A DNA stretch of 64,000 nt, from the NCBI RefSeq assembly GCF_036226665.1, contig NZ_CP109007.1:4566501-4630500 (forward strand), read 5' to 3'. The notes under the pieces are model-generated. The model was not told the origin of the DNA, ran no database searches, and saw only the letters and a list, made by a program, of their open reading frames with translations. This DNA comes from Streptomyces sp. NBC_00691 (GTDB taxonomy: Bacteria > Actinomycetota > Actinomycetes > Streptomycetales > Streptomycetaceae). Shown here in pieces: positions 41,232 through 52,080 of this stretch (position 1 is the stretch's first letter; every line of letters starts with the position of its first letter). The translations under genes and the position numbers were made by a program.

Positions 41232-42041
41232 GTGTCCGACCCCGTCGTCGTCCTCGACGACCTGCGTGCCGAGAGTGACGCACTCGACCGGCTCGTGGGC
41301 GAGGTGAGCGAGGAGCAGTGGGCCGCGCCCACCCCCGCCCCCGGCTGGACCGTCGCCCATCAGATCGCGCACCTCGCCTGGACCGACCGGGCCGCGCTGC
41401 TCGCCGCCACCGACCCCGACGGCTTCGCCGCCGAGACCGCCAAGGCCCTCGCCGCGCCCGAGCGTTTCGTCGACGAGGGGGCCGAGGAGGGCGCGAAGCT
41501 GGCGCCCGGAGAGCTGCTCGCTCACTGGCGCGAGGGGCGTGAGCTGCTGCAGGAGGCCCTCCGGGCGGTTCCGGCCGGGGCGCGGTTCCCCTGGTACGGG
41601 CCGCCCATGAGCGCCCCCGCCATGGCCACGGCCCGGCTCATGGAGACCTGGGCGCACGGTCAGGACGTCGCCGACGCCCTCGGAGTCGTCCGTACGCCGA
41701 CCGACCGCATCCGGCACGTCGCCTGGATCGGTCACCGTGCCCGGGGCTACGCCTATCTGGTGCGGGGTCTGCCCGTTCCCGCCGAGCCCGTCCGGGTGGA
41801 ACTCGTCGCACCGAGCGGGGAGTTGTGGGTCTACGGGCCCGAGGACGCCGCGCAGTCCGTGACCGGGCCGGCTCTGGAGTTCTGTCTGCTCGTCACCCAG
41901 CGCGTGCACCGCGACGACACCTCCCTGGTCGCCGTCGGACCGGACGCCGCGCACTGGCTCACCATCGCCCAGGCCTTCGCCGGACCGGCGGGTCCGGGCC
42001 GGCCCGCCGAAGGGGCCCGGCCCGCCGAAGGAGCCCGCTGA
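41232..42041 (+). CDS. TIGR03084-family protein (maleylpyruvate isomerase-like, DinB fold)
   Basis: A 269-residue protein of the actinobacterial TIGR03084 family, with the mycothiol-dependent maleylpyruvate isomerase N-terminal (DinB-like) fold. Metal-ligand positions are seen in WTVAHQIAHLAWTDRAAL near residue 41 and ETWAHGQDVADALG near 140. The C terminus ends with a duplicated RPAEGA sequence. It starts at GTG 41232 and overlaps the AtuA-like gene by one base (TGATG). First gene of a five-gene operon for branched or terpenoid acyl-CoA breakdown; its own reaction is unknown. Confidence 0.85.
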   Translation: MSDPVVVLDDLRAESDALDRLVGEVSEEQWAAPTPAPGWTVAHQIAHLAWTDRAALLAATDPDGFAAETAKALAAPERFVDEGAEEGAKLAPGELLAHWREGRELLQEALRAVPAGARFPWYGPPMSAPAMATARLMETWAHGQDVADALGVVRTPTDRIRHVAWIGHRARGYAYLVRGLPVPAEPVRVELVAPSGELWVYGPEDAAQSVTGPALEFCLLVTQRVHRDDTSLVAVGPDAAHWLTIAQAFAGPAGPGRPAEGARPAEGAR

Positions 42042-43728
42042 TGGTCCTCCGTATCGGCAACGCCTCCGGCTTCTACGGCGACCGGTTCGACGCCGTCCGC
42101 GAGATGCTCACCGGCGGCGGGCCCGAGGGGGCGCTCGACGTCCTCACCGGTGACTACCTCGCCGAGCTCACCATGCTCATCCTCGGCCGCGACCAGCTCA
42201 AGGACCCGGCCTCCGGGTACGCGAAGACCTTCCTGCGCCAGATGGAGGAGGGCCTGGGCCTCGCCCACGACCGCGGGGTCCGGATCGTCACCAATGCCGG
42301 CGGTCTCAACCCCGCCGGTCTCGCCGACGCCCTGCGCGTCCTCGCCGCCAAGCTCGGCCTGCCCACGCGGGTCGCGCACGTGGAGGGTGACCGGCTTCCG
42401 GCCGTCGACGGCGCTCTGGCCGCCAACGCCTATCTCGGGGGCGCCGGGATCGCCGCCTGCCTCGCCGCCGGCGCCGACGTCGTCGTCACCGGCCGGGTCA
42501 CCGACGCCGCCCTCGTCACCGGGCCCGCGCAGTGGCACTTCGGCTGGGGGCCCGAGGAGTACGACAGGCTCGCGGGCGCGGTCGTCGCCGGGCACGTCCT
42601 CGAATGCGGCACCCAGGCCACCGGCGGCAACTACGCCTTCTTCCGTGAGCACGACCCGGCGCTCTTCCGCCGCCCCGGCTTCCCGATCGCCGAGCTCCAC
42701 GAGGACGGCAGCGCCGTCATCACCAAGCACCCCGGCACCGGCGGCCTCGTCGACATCGGCACGGTCACGGCCCAACTCCTGTACGAGACGGCCGGCGCCC
42801 GCTACCCAGGGCCCGATGTCACCGCCCGCCTGGACACCGTCCGGCTCACCCAGGAAGGCCCCGACCGGGTCCGGATCGACGGCGTACGGGGCGAGGCGCC
42901 GCCCCCGACGGTCAAGGTCGGGCTCAGCCGGCTCGGGGGCTTCCGCAACGAGGTCGTGTTCGTCCTGACCGGTCTCGACATCGAGGAGAAGGCCGCCCTC
43001 GTGCGGGGGCAGATCGAGGACGCGTTCGCGGGCGGCCGCCCCCGCGAGGTCCGGTGGGAGCTCGTGCGGACCGACCGGCCCGACGCCGACACGGAGGAGA
43101 CCGCGAGCGCCCTCCTCCGGCTCGTCGTCCGGGACTCCGCCCCGGAGGCCGTCGGCCGGGCCCTGACCGGCGCCGCCATCGAACTCGCCCTCGCCAGCTA
43201 CCCCGGTTTCCATGTCACCGCGCCGCCCGGGAAGGGCGCCCCCTACGGGGTCTTCGAGAGCGCGTACGTCCCGGTCGGCGACGTCCCCCACACGGCCGTC
43301 CTCCCGGACGGGGCCCGCGTCCCCGTCCCCGTACCGCAGCGGACGCGGGAACTGGAGCCCGTCCCCGAGCCGGCCCTCCCGGAGCCGTTCCCGCCGGGGC
43401 CCGCCCGGCGGGCTCCCCTCGGCCGGATCGCCGGCGCCCGCAGCGGCGACAAGGGCGGCGACGCCAACGTCGGCGTCTGGGCACGCACGGAGGAGGAGTG
43501 GCGGTGGCTCGCGCACGCCCTGACCGTCGAGCGGGTGCGGGAACTCCTCCCCGAGACGGCCGGCACGGACATCACCCGGCACGTCCTTCCGCGGCTCCGC
43601 GCGCTCAACTTCACCTTCGCCGGGATCCTCGGCGAGGGCGTCGCCTCCCAGGCCCGCTTCGACCCTCAGGCCAAGGCCCTCGGCGAGTGGCTCCGCTCCC
43701 GCGCAACAGACATCCCGGAGGGACTCCT

Positions 43729-43732
<4 letters not shown>
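42041..43732 (+). CDS. AtuA-like acyclic terpene utilization protein (DUF1446)
   Basis: A 563-residue AtuA-family protein. In Pseudomonas the atu cluster breaks down citronellol/geranyl-CoA, where AtuA is needed but its reaction is unclear. Family hallmarks are RIGNASGFYGDRFDAV at the N terminus, LDVLTGDYLAELTMLIL near residue 34, VTNAGGLNPAGLA near 82 and ARSGDKGGDANVGVWAR near 465; the last belongs to the C-terminal AtuA-associated domain, here fused. The ATG overlaps the preceding stop, and the stop overlaps the next GTG. The partner genes point to carboxylation and dehydrogenation of an acyl-CoA. Confidence 0.9.
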
Positions 43733-45330
<1,598 letters not shown>

Positions 45331-45341
45331 GGCACCTCCCC

Positions 45342-47294
45342 ATGACCGAGCCCTCGATGATCACCTCCGTCCTGGTCGCGAACCGGGGCGAGATCGCCTG
45401 CCGGGTCTTCCGCACCTGCCGTGAGCTGGGCATCTCGACCGTCGCCGTGTACTCCGACGCGGACGCCGACGCCCTGCACGTCCGGGAGGCGGACACGGCG
45501 GTACGGCTGCCGGGGGCGACGCCCTCGGAGACGTACCTCCGCGGCGACCTGGTGGTGAAGGCCGCGCTCGCCGCCGGCGCCGACGCCGTCCACCCCGGCT
45601 ACGGATTCCTCTCCGAGAACGCCGGCTTCGCCCGGCAGGTGACCGACGCCGGCCTGGTGTGGATCGGTCCGCCGCCGGAGGCGATCGAGGCGATGGCGTC
45701 CAAGACCCGCGCCAAGGAGCTCCTCGGCATCGCGCCCCTGACGGACGTGACCGAGGCCGACCTGCCCGTCCTGGTGAAGGCGGCGGCGGGCGGCGGCGGC
45801 CGTGGCATGCGGATCGTGCGGGAACTCGACCGGCTTCCGGAGGAGTTGACGGCTGCCTCGGCCGAGGCGCTCAGCGCCTTCGGGGACGGCGAGGTCTTCG
45901 TCGAGCCGTACGTCGAGAACGGGCGGCACGTCGAGGTCCAGCTCCTCTGTGACACCCACGGCACCGCCTGGGCACTCGGCACCCGTGACTGCTCGCTCCA
46001 GCGGCGCCACCAGAAGGTCGTCGAGGAGGCGCCGGCGCCCGGGCTGCCCGCCGCGCTCGAAGCGTCCCTCCTGGACACGGCCGTCCGGGCGGCGAAGGCC
46101 GTCGGCTACGTCGGCGCGGGCACGGTCGAGTTCCTGGTGGCCGACGCCCCCCGAGCTCTCGGTTCCGCTCGGGCCGGGGGGACCCCCAGGGCGCACTTCC
46201 TGGAGATGAACACCCGCCTCCAGGTCGAACACCCGGTGACGGAGGAGGTGTTCGGGGTCGATCTCGTCGCCCTCCAGCTCGCCGTCGCCGAGGGCCGCGC
46301 CCTGCCGCCGGAGCCCCCGGCCCCCCGCGGCCACGCGATCGAGGCCCGCCTGTACGCGGAGGACCCTGCGCGTGCCTGGGCCCCGCAGACGGGCGTCCTG
46401 CACCGCTTCGAGCTGCCCGGGGAGGGCCGGACCCGCCTCGACACCGGGTACGCCTCCGGGGACACGATCGGGGTCCACTACGACCCGATGCTCGCCAAGG
46501 TGATCGTCCACGCCCCGACGCGCGCGGAGGCGATCCGCAAGCTGGCCCACGCCCTGGAGCGGGCCGGGATCCACGGCCCGGTCACCAACCGGGACCTCCT
46601 GGTGGCCTCCCTCCGGCACCCGGAGTTCGGGGATCCGGGGCTGCTGGACACCGGGTTCTACGACCGGAACCTGGACGTGCTGACGGAGCCCCGGGACGGC
46701 GAGGCGTACGCGGCCGTCGCCGCCGCCCTCGCCGAGGCGTCCACCCGCCCGAGCCGCTTCGGCGGTGGCTGGCGCAACCTCCGCTCCCAGGACGAGACGC
46801 GGACCTACGGCGGTCATGAGGTCCGCTACCGGCCGACGCGGGACGGCGGGTACGAGGTCACCGCCCCCGAAGGCGTCCGGGTGGTCTCGGTGACCCCCGG
46901 CCGGGTGCGCCTCGACGTCGGCGGTGTCGTACGGGACTTCGGCGTCGCGGCGTACGGGGACGGCCTGGTGCACGCCGGACCGCACCGGCTCGCCGTCCGC
47001 CCCCGCTTCACCGACCCCCGTGAGCAGACGGCGCCCGGCTCCCTGCTCGCCCCCATGCCCGGCACCGTCGTCCGGGTCGCGGACGGCCTCGCCGTCGGCG
47101 ACCGCGTCACCGCCGGGCAGCCGCTCCTCTGGCTGGAGGCCATGAAGATGGAGCACCGCGTCATCGCCCCCGCCTCCGGCACGCTCACCGCGCTCCACGC
47201 CGCCCCCGGCCGCCAGGTCGAGGTAGGTGCCCTGCTCGCCGTCGTCTCGGACGACGCCACGACCGAAGCAGCACAGGAGGACCAGACCGTATGA
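45342..47294 (+). CDS. Acyl-CoA carboxylase, biotin carboxylase/biotin carrier (alpha) subunit
   Basis: A 650-residue alpha chain. Residues 5-120 are the pre-ATP-grasp domain (SVLVANRGEIACRVFRTCRELG). The ATP-grasp glycine loop AAAGGGGRGMRIV is near residue 150, and LEMNTRLQVEHPVTEEVFG near 288. The C terminus carries the biotinyl-Lys motif EAMKMEH near residue 600. A segment near residues 269-283 (from DAPRALG to GGTPRAH) interrupts the usual continuous run before FLEMN. Its DNA is a GC palindrome, and it looks like an in-frame repeat insertion. Together with the beta subunit it forms a complete carboxylase. Confidence 0.94.
   Translation: MTEPSMITSVLVANRGEIACRVFRTCRELGISTVAVYSDADADALHVREADTAVRLPGATPSETYLRGDLVVKAALAAGADAVHPGYGFLSENAGFARQVTDAGLVWIGPPPEAIEAMASKTRAKELLGIAPLTDVTEADLPVLVKAAAGGGGRGMRIVRELDRLPEELTAASAEALSAFGDGEVFVEPYVENGRHVEVQLLCDTHGTAWALGTRDCSLQRRHQKVVEEAPAPGLPAALEASLLDTAVRAAKAVGYVGAGTVEFLVADAPRALGSARAGGTPRAHFLEMNTRLQVEHPVTEEVFGVDLVALQLAVAEGRALPPEPPAPRGHAIEARLYAEDPARAWAPQTGVLHRFELPGEGRTRLDTGYASGDTIGVHYDPMLAKVIVHAPTRAEAIRKLAHALERAGIHGPVTNRDLLVASLRHPEFGDPGLLDTGFYDRNLDVLTEPRDGEAYAAVAAALAEASTRPSRFGGGWRNLRSQDETRTYGGHEVRYRPTRDGGYEVTAPEGVRVVSVTPGRVRLDVGGVVRDFGVAAYGDGLVHAGPHRLAVRPRFTDPREQTAPGSLLAPMPGTVVRVADGLAVGDRVTAGQPLLWLEAMKMEHRVIAPASGTLTALHAAPGRQVEVGALLAVVSDDATTEAAQEDQTV
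46147..46187. repeat. Palindromic repeat inserted in frame in the biotin carboxylase gene
   Basis: CCCCCCGAGC (46147-46156) pairs with GCTCG (46167-46171) and GGGGG (46176-46180), followed by GGGGGACCCCC. It resembles the interspersed GAGCTCTCGG...GCTCG...GGGGGACCCCC repeats that I recall from many Streptomyces genomes. A partial match (CCCCGAGCTCTC) lies at 60570-60581. The insertion keeps the reading frame. Confidence 0.6.
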
Positions 47295-48424
47295 GCACCA
47301 TGATCGAGAGTGAAGAGCTCACCGCGCTCCGCGCCGCCGTCTCCGCGCTCGGCCACCGGCACGGCCCCGGCTTCGACCGGGCGGCCCTGTGGGCGGAGGC
47401 CGGCAAGCTCGGCTATCTGGGGGTCAACCTGCCCGAGGAGTACGGCGGCGGGGGCGGCGGCATGGCCGAGTTGTCCATCGTCCTGGAGGAGGCCGGCGCG
47501 GCCGGCGCGCCGCTCCTGATGATGGTGGTCTCGCCCGCGATCTGCGGCACGGTCATCGCCCGCTTCGGCACCGAGGAGCAGAAGCGGGCCTGGCTGCCGG
47601 GTCTTGCGGACGGCTCCCGGACGATGGCGTTCGGCATCACGGAGCCCGACGCGGGCTCGAACTCGCACCGGATCACGACGACCGCGACCCGTACCGAGGA
47701 GGGCTGGGTCCTCAACGGGCGGAAGGTGTTCGTGTCGGGGGTCGACATCGCCGACGCGACGCTGATCGTGGGCCGTACGTCGGACGCCCGCACGGGCAGC
47801 CTCAAGCCCTGTCTCTTCATCGTCCCGCGCGACGCCCCCGGCTTCCAGCGGCGGCACATCGAGATGGAACTCGATGCGAACGAGAAGCAGTTCGAGCTGA
47901 CGCTCGACGAGGTGCACCTGCCGGCCGACGCGCTCGTCGGCGACGAGGACGCGGGGCTGCTCCAGCTCTTCGCGGGCCTCAACCCGGAGCGGATCATGAC
48001 GGCCGCGTTCGCGATCGGCATGGGCCGGTACGCGCTCGCGCAGGCAGTGAAGTACGCGAAGGAGCGCCAGGTGTGGAAGGCCCCGATCGGCGCCCACCAG
48101 GCCGTCGCACACCCGCTCGCCCAGGCGCACATCGAGCTGGAGCTGGCCCGTCTGATGATGGCGAAGGCCGCGCACCTCTACGACGCGGGTGACGACATGG
48201 GCGCGGGCGAGGCCGCCAACATGGCGAAGTACGCGGCGGCGGAGGCCTGTGTGAAGGCCGTCGACCAGGCGGTCCACACCCTCGGCGGCAACGGTCTGAC
48301 CAAGGAGTTCGGCCTGGCCCGGCTCGTCACGGCGGCGCGGGTGGCCCGGATCGCCCCGGTCAGCCGGGAGATGATCCTCAACTACGTGTCGCACCAGACG
48401 CTGGGGCTGCCCAAGTCGTACTGA
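47291..48424 (+). CDS. Acyl-CoA dehydrogenase
   Basis: A 377-residue FAD enzyme that introduces the alpha-beta double bond in an acyl-CoA. N-terminal helical domain from LYLGVNLPEEYGG-like GYLGVNLPEEYGGGGGG; middle domain with the flavin-contact motif MAFGITEPDAGSNSH (near residue 113) and GWVLNGRKVFVSG; C-terminal helices with QVWKAPIGAHQAVAHPLAQ and HTLGGNGLTKEFGLARL. It is the last gene of the operon and overlaps the carboxylase stop by 4 bases (ATGA). The glycine-rich YGGGGGG loop is longer than usual. Confidence 0.93.
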   Translation: MSTMIESEELTALRAAVSALGHRHGPGFDRAALWAEAGKLGYLGVNLPEEYGGGGGGMAELSIVLEEAGAAGAPLLMMVVSPAICGTVIARFGTEEQKRAWLPGLADGSRTMAFGITEPDAGSNSHRITTTATRTEEGWVLNGRKVFVSGVDIADATLIVGRTSDARTGSLKPCLFIVPRDAPGFQRRHIEMELDANEKQFELTLDEVHLPADALVGDEDAGLLQLFAGLNPERIMTAAFAIGMGRYALAQAVKYAKERQVWKAPIGAHQAVAHPLAQAHIELELARLMMAKAAHLYDAGDDMGAGEAANMAKYAAAEACVKAVDQAVHTLGGNGLTKEFGLARLVTAARVARIAPVSREMILNYVSHQTLGLPKSY

Positions 48425-48442
48425 CCGGGCGCGGAGTGCCGT

Positions 48443-48469
48443 CGGCCGGTGGCGGCTCGCCACCGGCCG
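48443..48469. terminator. Bidirectional hairpin terminator
   Basis: Perfect 12-base arms CGGCCGGTGGCG and CGCCACCGGCCG with a GCT loop, in the 59-base gap between the convergent acyl-CoA dehydrogenase and Spo0M genes. Confidence 0.85.
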
Positions 48470-48483
48470 TGCCGGACGCGCGC

Positions 48484-49284
48484 TCAGTCGTCGTGGTCGC
48501 CGGTCGGGTGGCTTCCGTCCACCCGGCCGACCTCGCCGGTCCAGCGGCGGACGGCCTCGGTGAAGTCCACGTGGCCGACCTCGTGGTGGGCGGCCACGAA
48601 GCGGCGGGCCGGCGGCTTCTTCGTCCAGTAGCGCTCGTCGAGCTTCGCCTCGCGGAGGAAGATCTCGCAGCCGACCGCGTTGGTGTGGAAGTGCAGTTCC
48701 AGCTCCTCCGGGCGGTTCCCCCCGGGTCGCTCGTCGACGAGCAGGAGTCCCTGGGCCCGGTAGACGTGGTATTCGGTGCGGGGGATGTTCCCGCTGTGGA
48801 CGCGCGAGGTCCGGAGGGCGTATCCCTCGGCGGCGAAGGCGTCGAGGACGGCCTCGTGCAGGGGCAGCGCGGTGATGTGGACGGGGTCGTCGTCCGTCTG
48901 GGCCTTCACGCCCTCGGCCTCGACCTCGGTGTGGATGCCCAGACGGACCCCGAGGCGCTGCCCCTTCACCTCGGTCAGCGGGGTCTCCCACTTGAGCCGG
49001 TGGCGGATGGGGAGCCGCTTCTCCTCGCCCTTCTCCAGGGTGAAGTGGCCGCTGGCCGTCGGGTAGTCGAAGGTGTCGCCGCTGTATCCGTCTCCGTCGC
49101 CCTTGTGCGCGACCGGCGCGTCGGTGACGAGTTTCAGCCAGATCGACCTGACCTCGATGCGACGGTCGGCGCGCAGGACCAGTTCCCCGCTCAGGATGCC
49201 GCCCGGCAGGGCCGGTTCGGACTGCACGACGGTGTCGATCTCGAGCGGTATGCCGCCCATGCCCAGAAGGCGCTTGAAGACCAT
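48484..49284 (-). CDS. Spo0M-family sporulation control protein
   Basis: A 266-residue protein with the arrestin-like Spo0M fold: it starts MVFKRLLGMGGIPLEIDTVV, continues PGGILSGELVLRAD and has RLPIRHRLKWETPLTEVKGQRLGVRLGI in the second beta sandwich. The C-terminal ~80 residues are specific to the actinobacterial version. In Bacillus, Spo0M modulates sporulation; in Streptomyces the role is unproved. The ATG is at 49282-49284. It is divergent from a secreted excalibur-domain protein. Confidence 0.88.
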   Translation of the reverse strand: MVFKRLLGMGGIPLEIDTVVQSEPALPGGILSGELVLRADRRIEVRSIWLKLVTDAPVAHKGDGDGYSGDTFDYPTASGHFTLEKGEEKRLPIRHRLKWETPLTEVKGQRLGVRLGIHTEVEAEGVKAQTDDDPVHITALPLHEAVLDAFAAEGYALRTSRVHSGNIPRTEYHVYRAQGLLLVDERPGGNRPEELELHFHTNAVGCEIFLREAKLDERYWTKKPPARRFVAAHHEVGHVDFTEAVRRWTGEVGRVDGSHPTGDHDD

Positions 49285-49468
49285 GGGCGCAGGCTAACCG
49301 CCCGATGACCCTGCAAGAGGCGGAAGTTCGGGCTCCGGGAAGTCCGGTCACGGCACGGAGTGCCGGTTCCGATCGTGTTTCACCCTCCGTACGAAGGGCT
49401 ACCGGTTGTGAACATTCTGTGTACGATCCGTGCACGTCGCACACGCTCACAGCCTCCGGGAGACGCAC

Positions 49469-50278
49469 GTGTACTCGCCTCCACCGCCGTTCCAGCCCGT
49501 TCCGGCCCCGCTGCCCGCACGGCGCTGGTGGCAGCACCCCGCCCTGATCATCTGCCTCCTGGTCTTCCTCCCTCCGGTGGGCATAGCCCTGACCTGGACG
49601 AGCCGGTGGAGCCAGAACAAGAAGGTCGTCGCGACCGTCCTCGGCGCCCTGTGGTTCCTGCTGCTGCTCCTCAGCGACTCCCCGGACGACGCGAAGAACG
49701 ACGCGAAGGACGCGGCGAAGCCGACGGCCACGGCGACGGCCACCGCGCCGGCCGCCACCGCGACCCCGTCCCCCACTCCCTCGCCGACGGAGGAGACCCC
49801 GGCGATGCCCTCGCTCGTCGGCGGGAGCTACGCGGACGCCGAGCAGCTCCTCACCGACAACCAGGGCCGGGCCGAGGCCGCCTACGGGGACGTGGAACTG
49901 CCCGCCGCGTACGGCACCTGGACCGTCTGCTTCCAGAACCCCCGGGCCGGTGCGCCGGTCTCCTCAGCGGTGCCGGTGGTGCATCTGACGGCGCCGGGCA
50001 CGCCCTGCCCGAAGGCCCCCGGCGAGGTGCTCCACAAGCCGGCCCCGAAGCCCGCGCCGACCACCCAGCGGCCGAAGCCGAAGCCCACCCAGGTGCCGGT
50101 TCCGACGCAGGAGCCGACGCCCGAGCCCACCGAGGACGACTCGTCCTCCGGCGGCAGCGTCTCCTACCGCAACTGCACGGCCGTCCGCGAGGCCGGTGCC
50201 GCCCCCATCCACGTGGGTGACCCGGGTTACGGCCGCCACCTCGACCGCGACGGCGACGGCGTCGGCTGCGAGAGCTGA
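49469..50278 (+). CDS. Membrane-anchored PASTA-like/excalibur calcium-binding protein
   Basis: A 269-residue protein. Two hydrophobic segments (about residues 22-42 and 54-69) sit near the N terminus. A Thr/Ala/Pro-rich linker leads to a PASTA-like domain (PSLVGGSYADAEQLL ... VHLTAPGTPCP, about 110-180), then a Lys/Pro-rich linker. The C-terminal excalibur motif YRNCTAVREAGAAPIHVGDPGYGRHLDRDGDGVGCE has the calcium-loop Asp residues DRDGDG. The GTG at 49469 is chosen for the GGGAG site upstream; an in-frame GTG at 49430 is possible. A cell-wall or extracellular role is inferred. Confidence 0.85.
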   Translation: MYSPPPPFQPVPAPLPARRWWQHPALIICLLVFLPPVGIALTWTSRWSQNKKVVATVLGALWFLLLLLSDSPDDAKNDAKDAAKPTATATATAPAATATPSPTPSPTEETPAMPSLVGGSYADAEQLLTDNQGRAEAAYGDVELPAAYGTWTVCFQNPRAGAPVSSAVPVVHLTAPGTPCPKAPGEVLHKPAPKPAPTTQRPKPKPTQVPVPTQEPTPEPTEDDSSSGGSVSYRNCTAVREAGAAPIHVGDPGYGRHLDRDGDGVGCES

Positions 50279-50341
50279 CACGAGGGCACGACGCACCGCC
50301 CGTCCCCGCACACGGGGGCGGGCGGCGCGCTTCCCGCGAAT

Positions 50342-50365
50342 CATGCATGCATGCTTGATTGTTTC
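50342..50365 (+). promoter_or_regulatory. Shared catabolic-operon element, copy 2
   Basis: CATGCATGCATGCTTG followed by ATTGTTTC; the 13 bases GCTTGATTGTTTC are identical to 41157-41169. It ends 92 bases before the acyl-CoA ligase gene. The alternating GCATGC units are themselves palindromic. A common regulator with the 41-kb operon is inferred. Confidence 0.6.
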
Positions 50366-50457
50366 CCCGGAGTGCTGACAAGGTCTCCCCAAGCCGTACC
50401 CCCACACGCGATCCTGGCGACCACCTTCCACCTCTCCCACCTCTCCAGGGGGCTTGC

Positions 50458-52080
50458 ATGGTGTTCCGCAGCGAGTACGAGGCCGTTCCGACCGTCTCCC
50501 GGCCCATCCACGACGTGGTCCTCGGCCGCGCGGCCGAGCGGGGCGACACCCCCGCGCTGATCGACGGAACGGGGGAGTTCACCCTCACGTACGGACAGGT
50601 CGACGCCTTCCACCGGCGGGTCGCCGCCGGACTCGCCGAGGCCGGGGTGCGGAAGGGGGACGTGCTCGCGCTGCACAGCCCCAACACCGTGCTCTTCCCC
50701 GTCGCCTTCTACGCCGCCACGCGCGCGGGTGCCGCCGTCACCACCGTGCACCCGCTGGCCACCCCCGAGGAGTTCGCCAAGCAGCTCCGTGACTCCTCCG
50801 CCCGCTGGATCGTCACCGTCTCCCCGCTGCTGCCCGCCGCCCGCGCGGCGGCCGAACTCGCGGGCGGAATCGAGGAGATCCTCGTCTGCGACGAGGCACG
50901 GGACGGCGCCCGCTCCCTGCAGTCCTTCCTCGGCTCCACCGGCCCGGTGCCCGAGATCGAGGTCGACCCCGACGTGGACGTCGCCGCGCTCCCGTACTCC
51001 TCCGGCACCACCGGCGTCCCCAAAGGCGTGATGCTCACCCACGCCTCGATCGCCACCAACCTCGCCCAGCTCGACCCGGTCATCCCCATGGGGCCCGGCG
51101 ACCGGATCCTGGCGATCCTCCCGTTCTTCCACATCTACGGGCTCACCGCCCTCATGAACGCGCCCCTCCGGCAGGGCGCCACCGTCGTCGTCCTGCCCCG
51201 CTTCGAGCTCGACACCTTCCTCGGCGCCATCCAGAAGCACCGCATCAACGGCCTCTACGTCGCCCCGCCGATCGTGCTCGCCCTCGCCAAGCACCCGGCC
51301 GTCGCCGACTACGACCTGTCCTCCCTGGAGTACATCGTCAGCGCCGCCGCCCCGCTCGACGCGGCCCTCGCCGAAGCCTGTTCGGCGCGGCTCGGACTGC
51401 CGCCGGTCCTCCAGGCGTACGGCATGACGGAGCTGTCCCCGGGGACCCACGTCGTCCCGCTCACCGCCCGGAACCCCCCGCCCGGCACCGTCGGCAAGCT
51501 GCTGCCCTCCACGGAGATGCGGATCCTGTCCCTCGACGACCCGTCGAAGGACGCGGCGCCCGGCGAGGAGGGCGAGGTCGCCATCAGGGGACCGCAGGTC
51601 ATGAAGGGCTACCTCGGACGGCCCGACGCCACCGCCGCCATGATCGACGCCGACGGCTGGGTGCACACCGGCGACATCGGCCGGGTCGACGACGACGGCT
51701 GGCTGTTCGTCGTCGACCGCGTCAAGGAACTCATCAAGTACAAGGGCTTCCAGGTCGCCCCCGCCGAACTCGAAGCACTGCTCCTCACCCACGAGGGCGT
51801 CGCCGACGCCGCCGTCATCGGCGTCACGGACGCGGACGGCACCGAGATCCCCAAGGCCTACGTCGTACGCCAGGCCGCCGCCCCCGGCCTCACCGCCGAG
51901 GACGTCATGGCGCACGTCGCCGCCCGGGTCTCCCCGTACAAGAAGGTCCGCGACGTCGAGTTCGTCGAGGCGGTGCCCCGGGCAGCGTCCGGGAAGATCC
52001 TCCGCCGAGAACTCCGCGACCGGGACCGTGAGGCCCGCGACCGAGAGCTCCCAGACCGAGAGTTGAGGGACCGCACATGA
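50458..52080 (+). CDS. Acyl-CoA synthetase, 4-coumarate-CoA ligase-like
   Basis: A 540-residue ANL-superfamily enzyme that activates a carboxylic acid to acyl-AMP and then to the CoA thioester. The ATP-binding P-loop YSSGTTGVPKGVMLTH is near residue 180, YGMTELSPGTH near 321, TGDIGRVDDDGWLFVVDRVKELIKYKGFQVAPAELE near 404, and the catalytic Lys in ASGKILRR near 505. It ends in an unusual run of RELRDRD-like charged repeats. AGGGGG precedes the ATG. First gene of the ligase-hydratase-TetR operon; it may feed the carboxylase operon at 41-48 kb. Confidence 0.93.
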   Translation: MVFRSEYEAVPTVSRPIHDVVLGRAAERGDTPALIDGTGEFTLTYGQVDAFHRRVAAGLAEAGVRKGDVLALHSPNTVLFPVAFYAATRAGAAVTTVHPLATPEEFAKQLRDSSARWIVTVSPLLPAARAAAELAGGIEEILVCDEARDGARSLQSFLGSTGPVPEIEVDPDVDVAALPYSSGTTGVPKGVMLTHASIATNLAQLDPVIPMGPGDRILAILPFFHIYGLTALMNAPLRQGATVVVLPRFELDTFLGAIQKHRINGLYVAPPIVLALAKHPAVADYDLSSLEYIVSAAAPLDAALAEACSARLGLPPVLQAYGMTELSPGTHVVPLTARNPPPGTVGKLLPSTEMRILSLDDPSKDAAPGEEGEVAIRGPQVMKGYLGRPDATAAMIDADGWVHTGDIGRVDDDGWLFVVDRVKELIKYKGFQVAPAELEALLLTHEGVADAAVIGVTDADGTEIPKAYVVRQAAAPGLTAEDVMAHVAARVSPYKKVRDVEFVEAVPRAASGKILRRELRDRDREARDRELPDRELRDRT

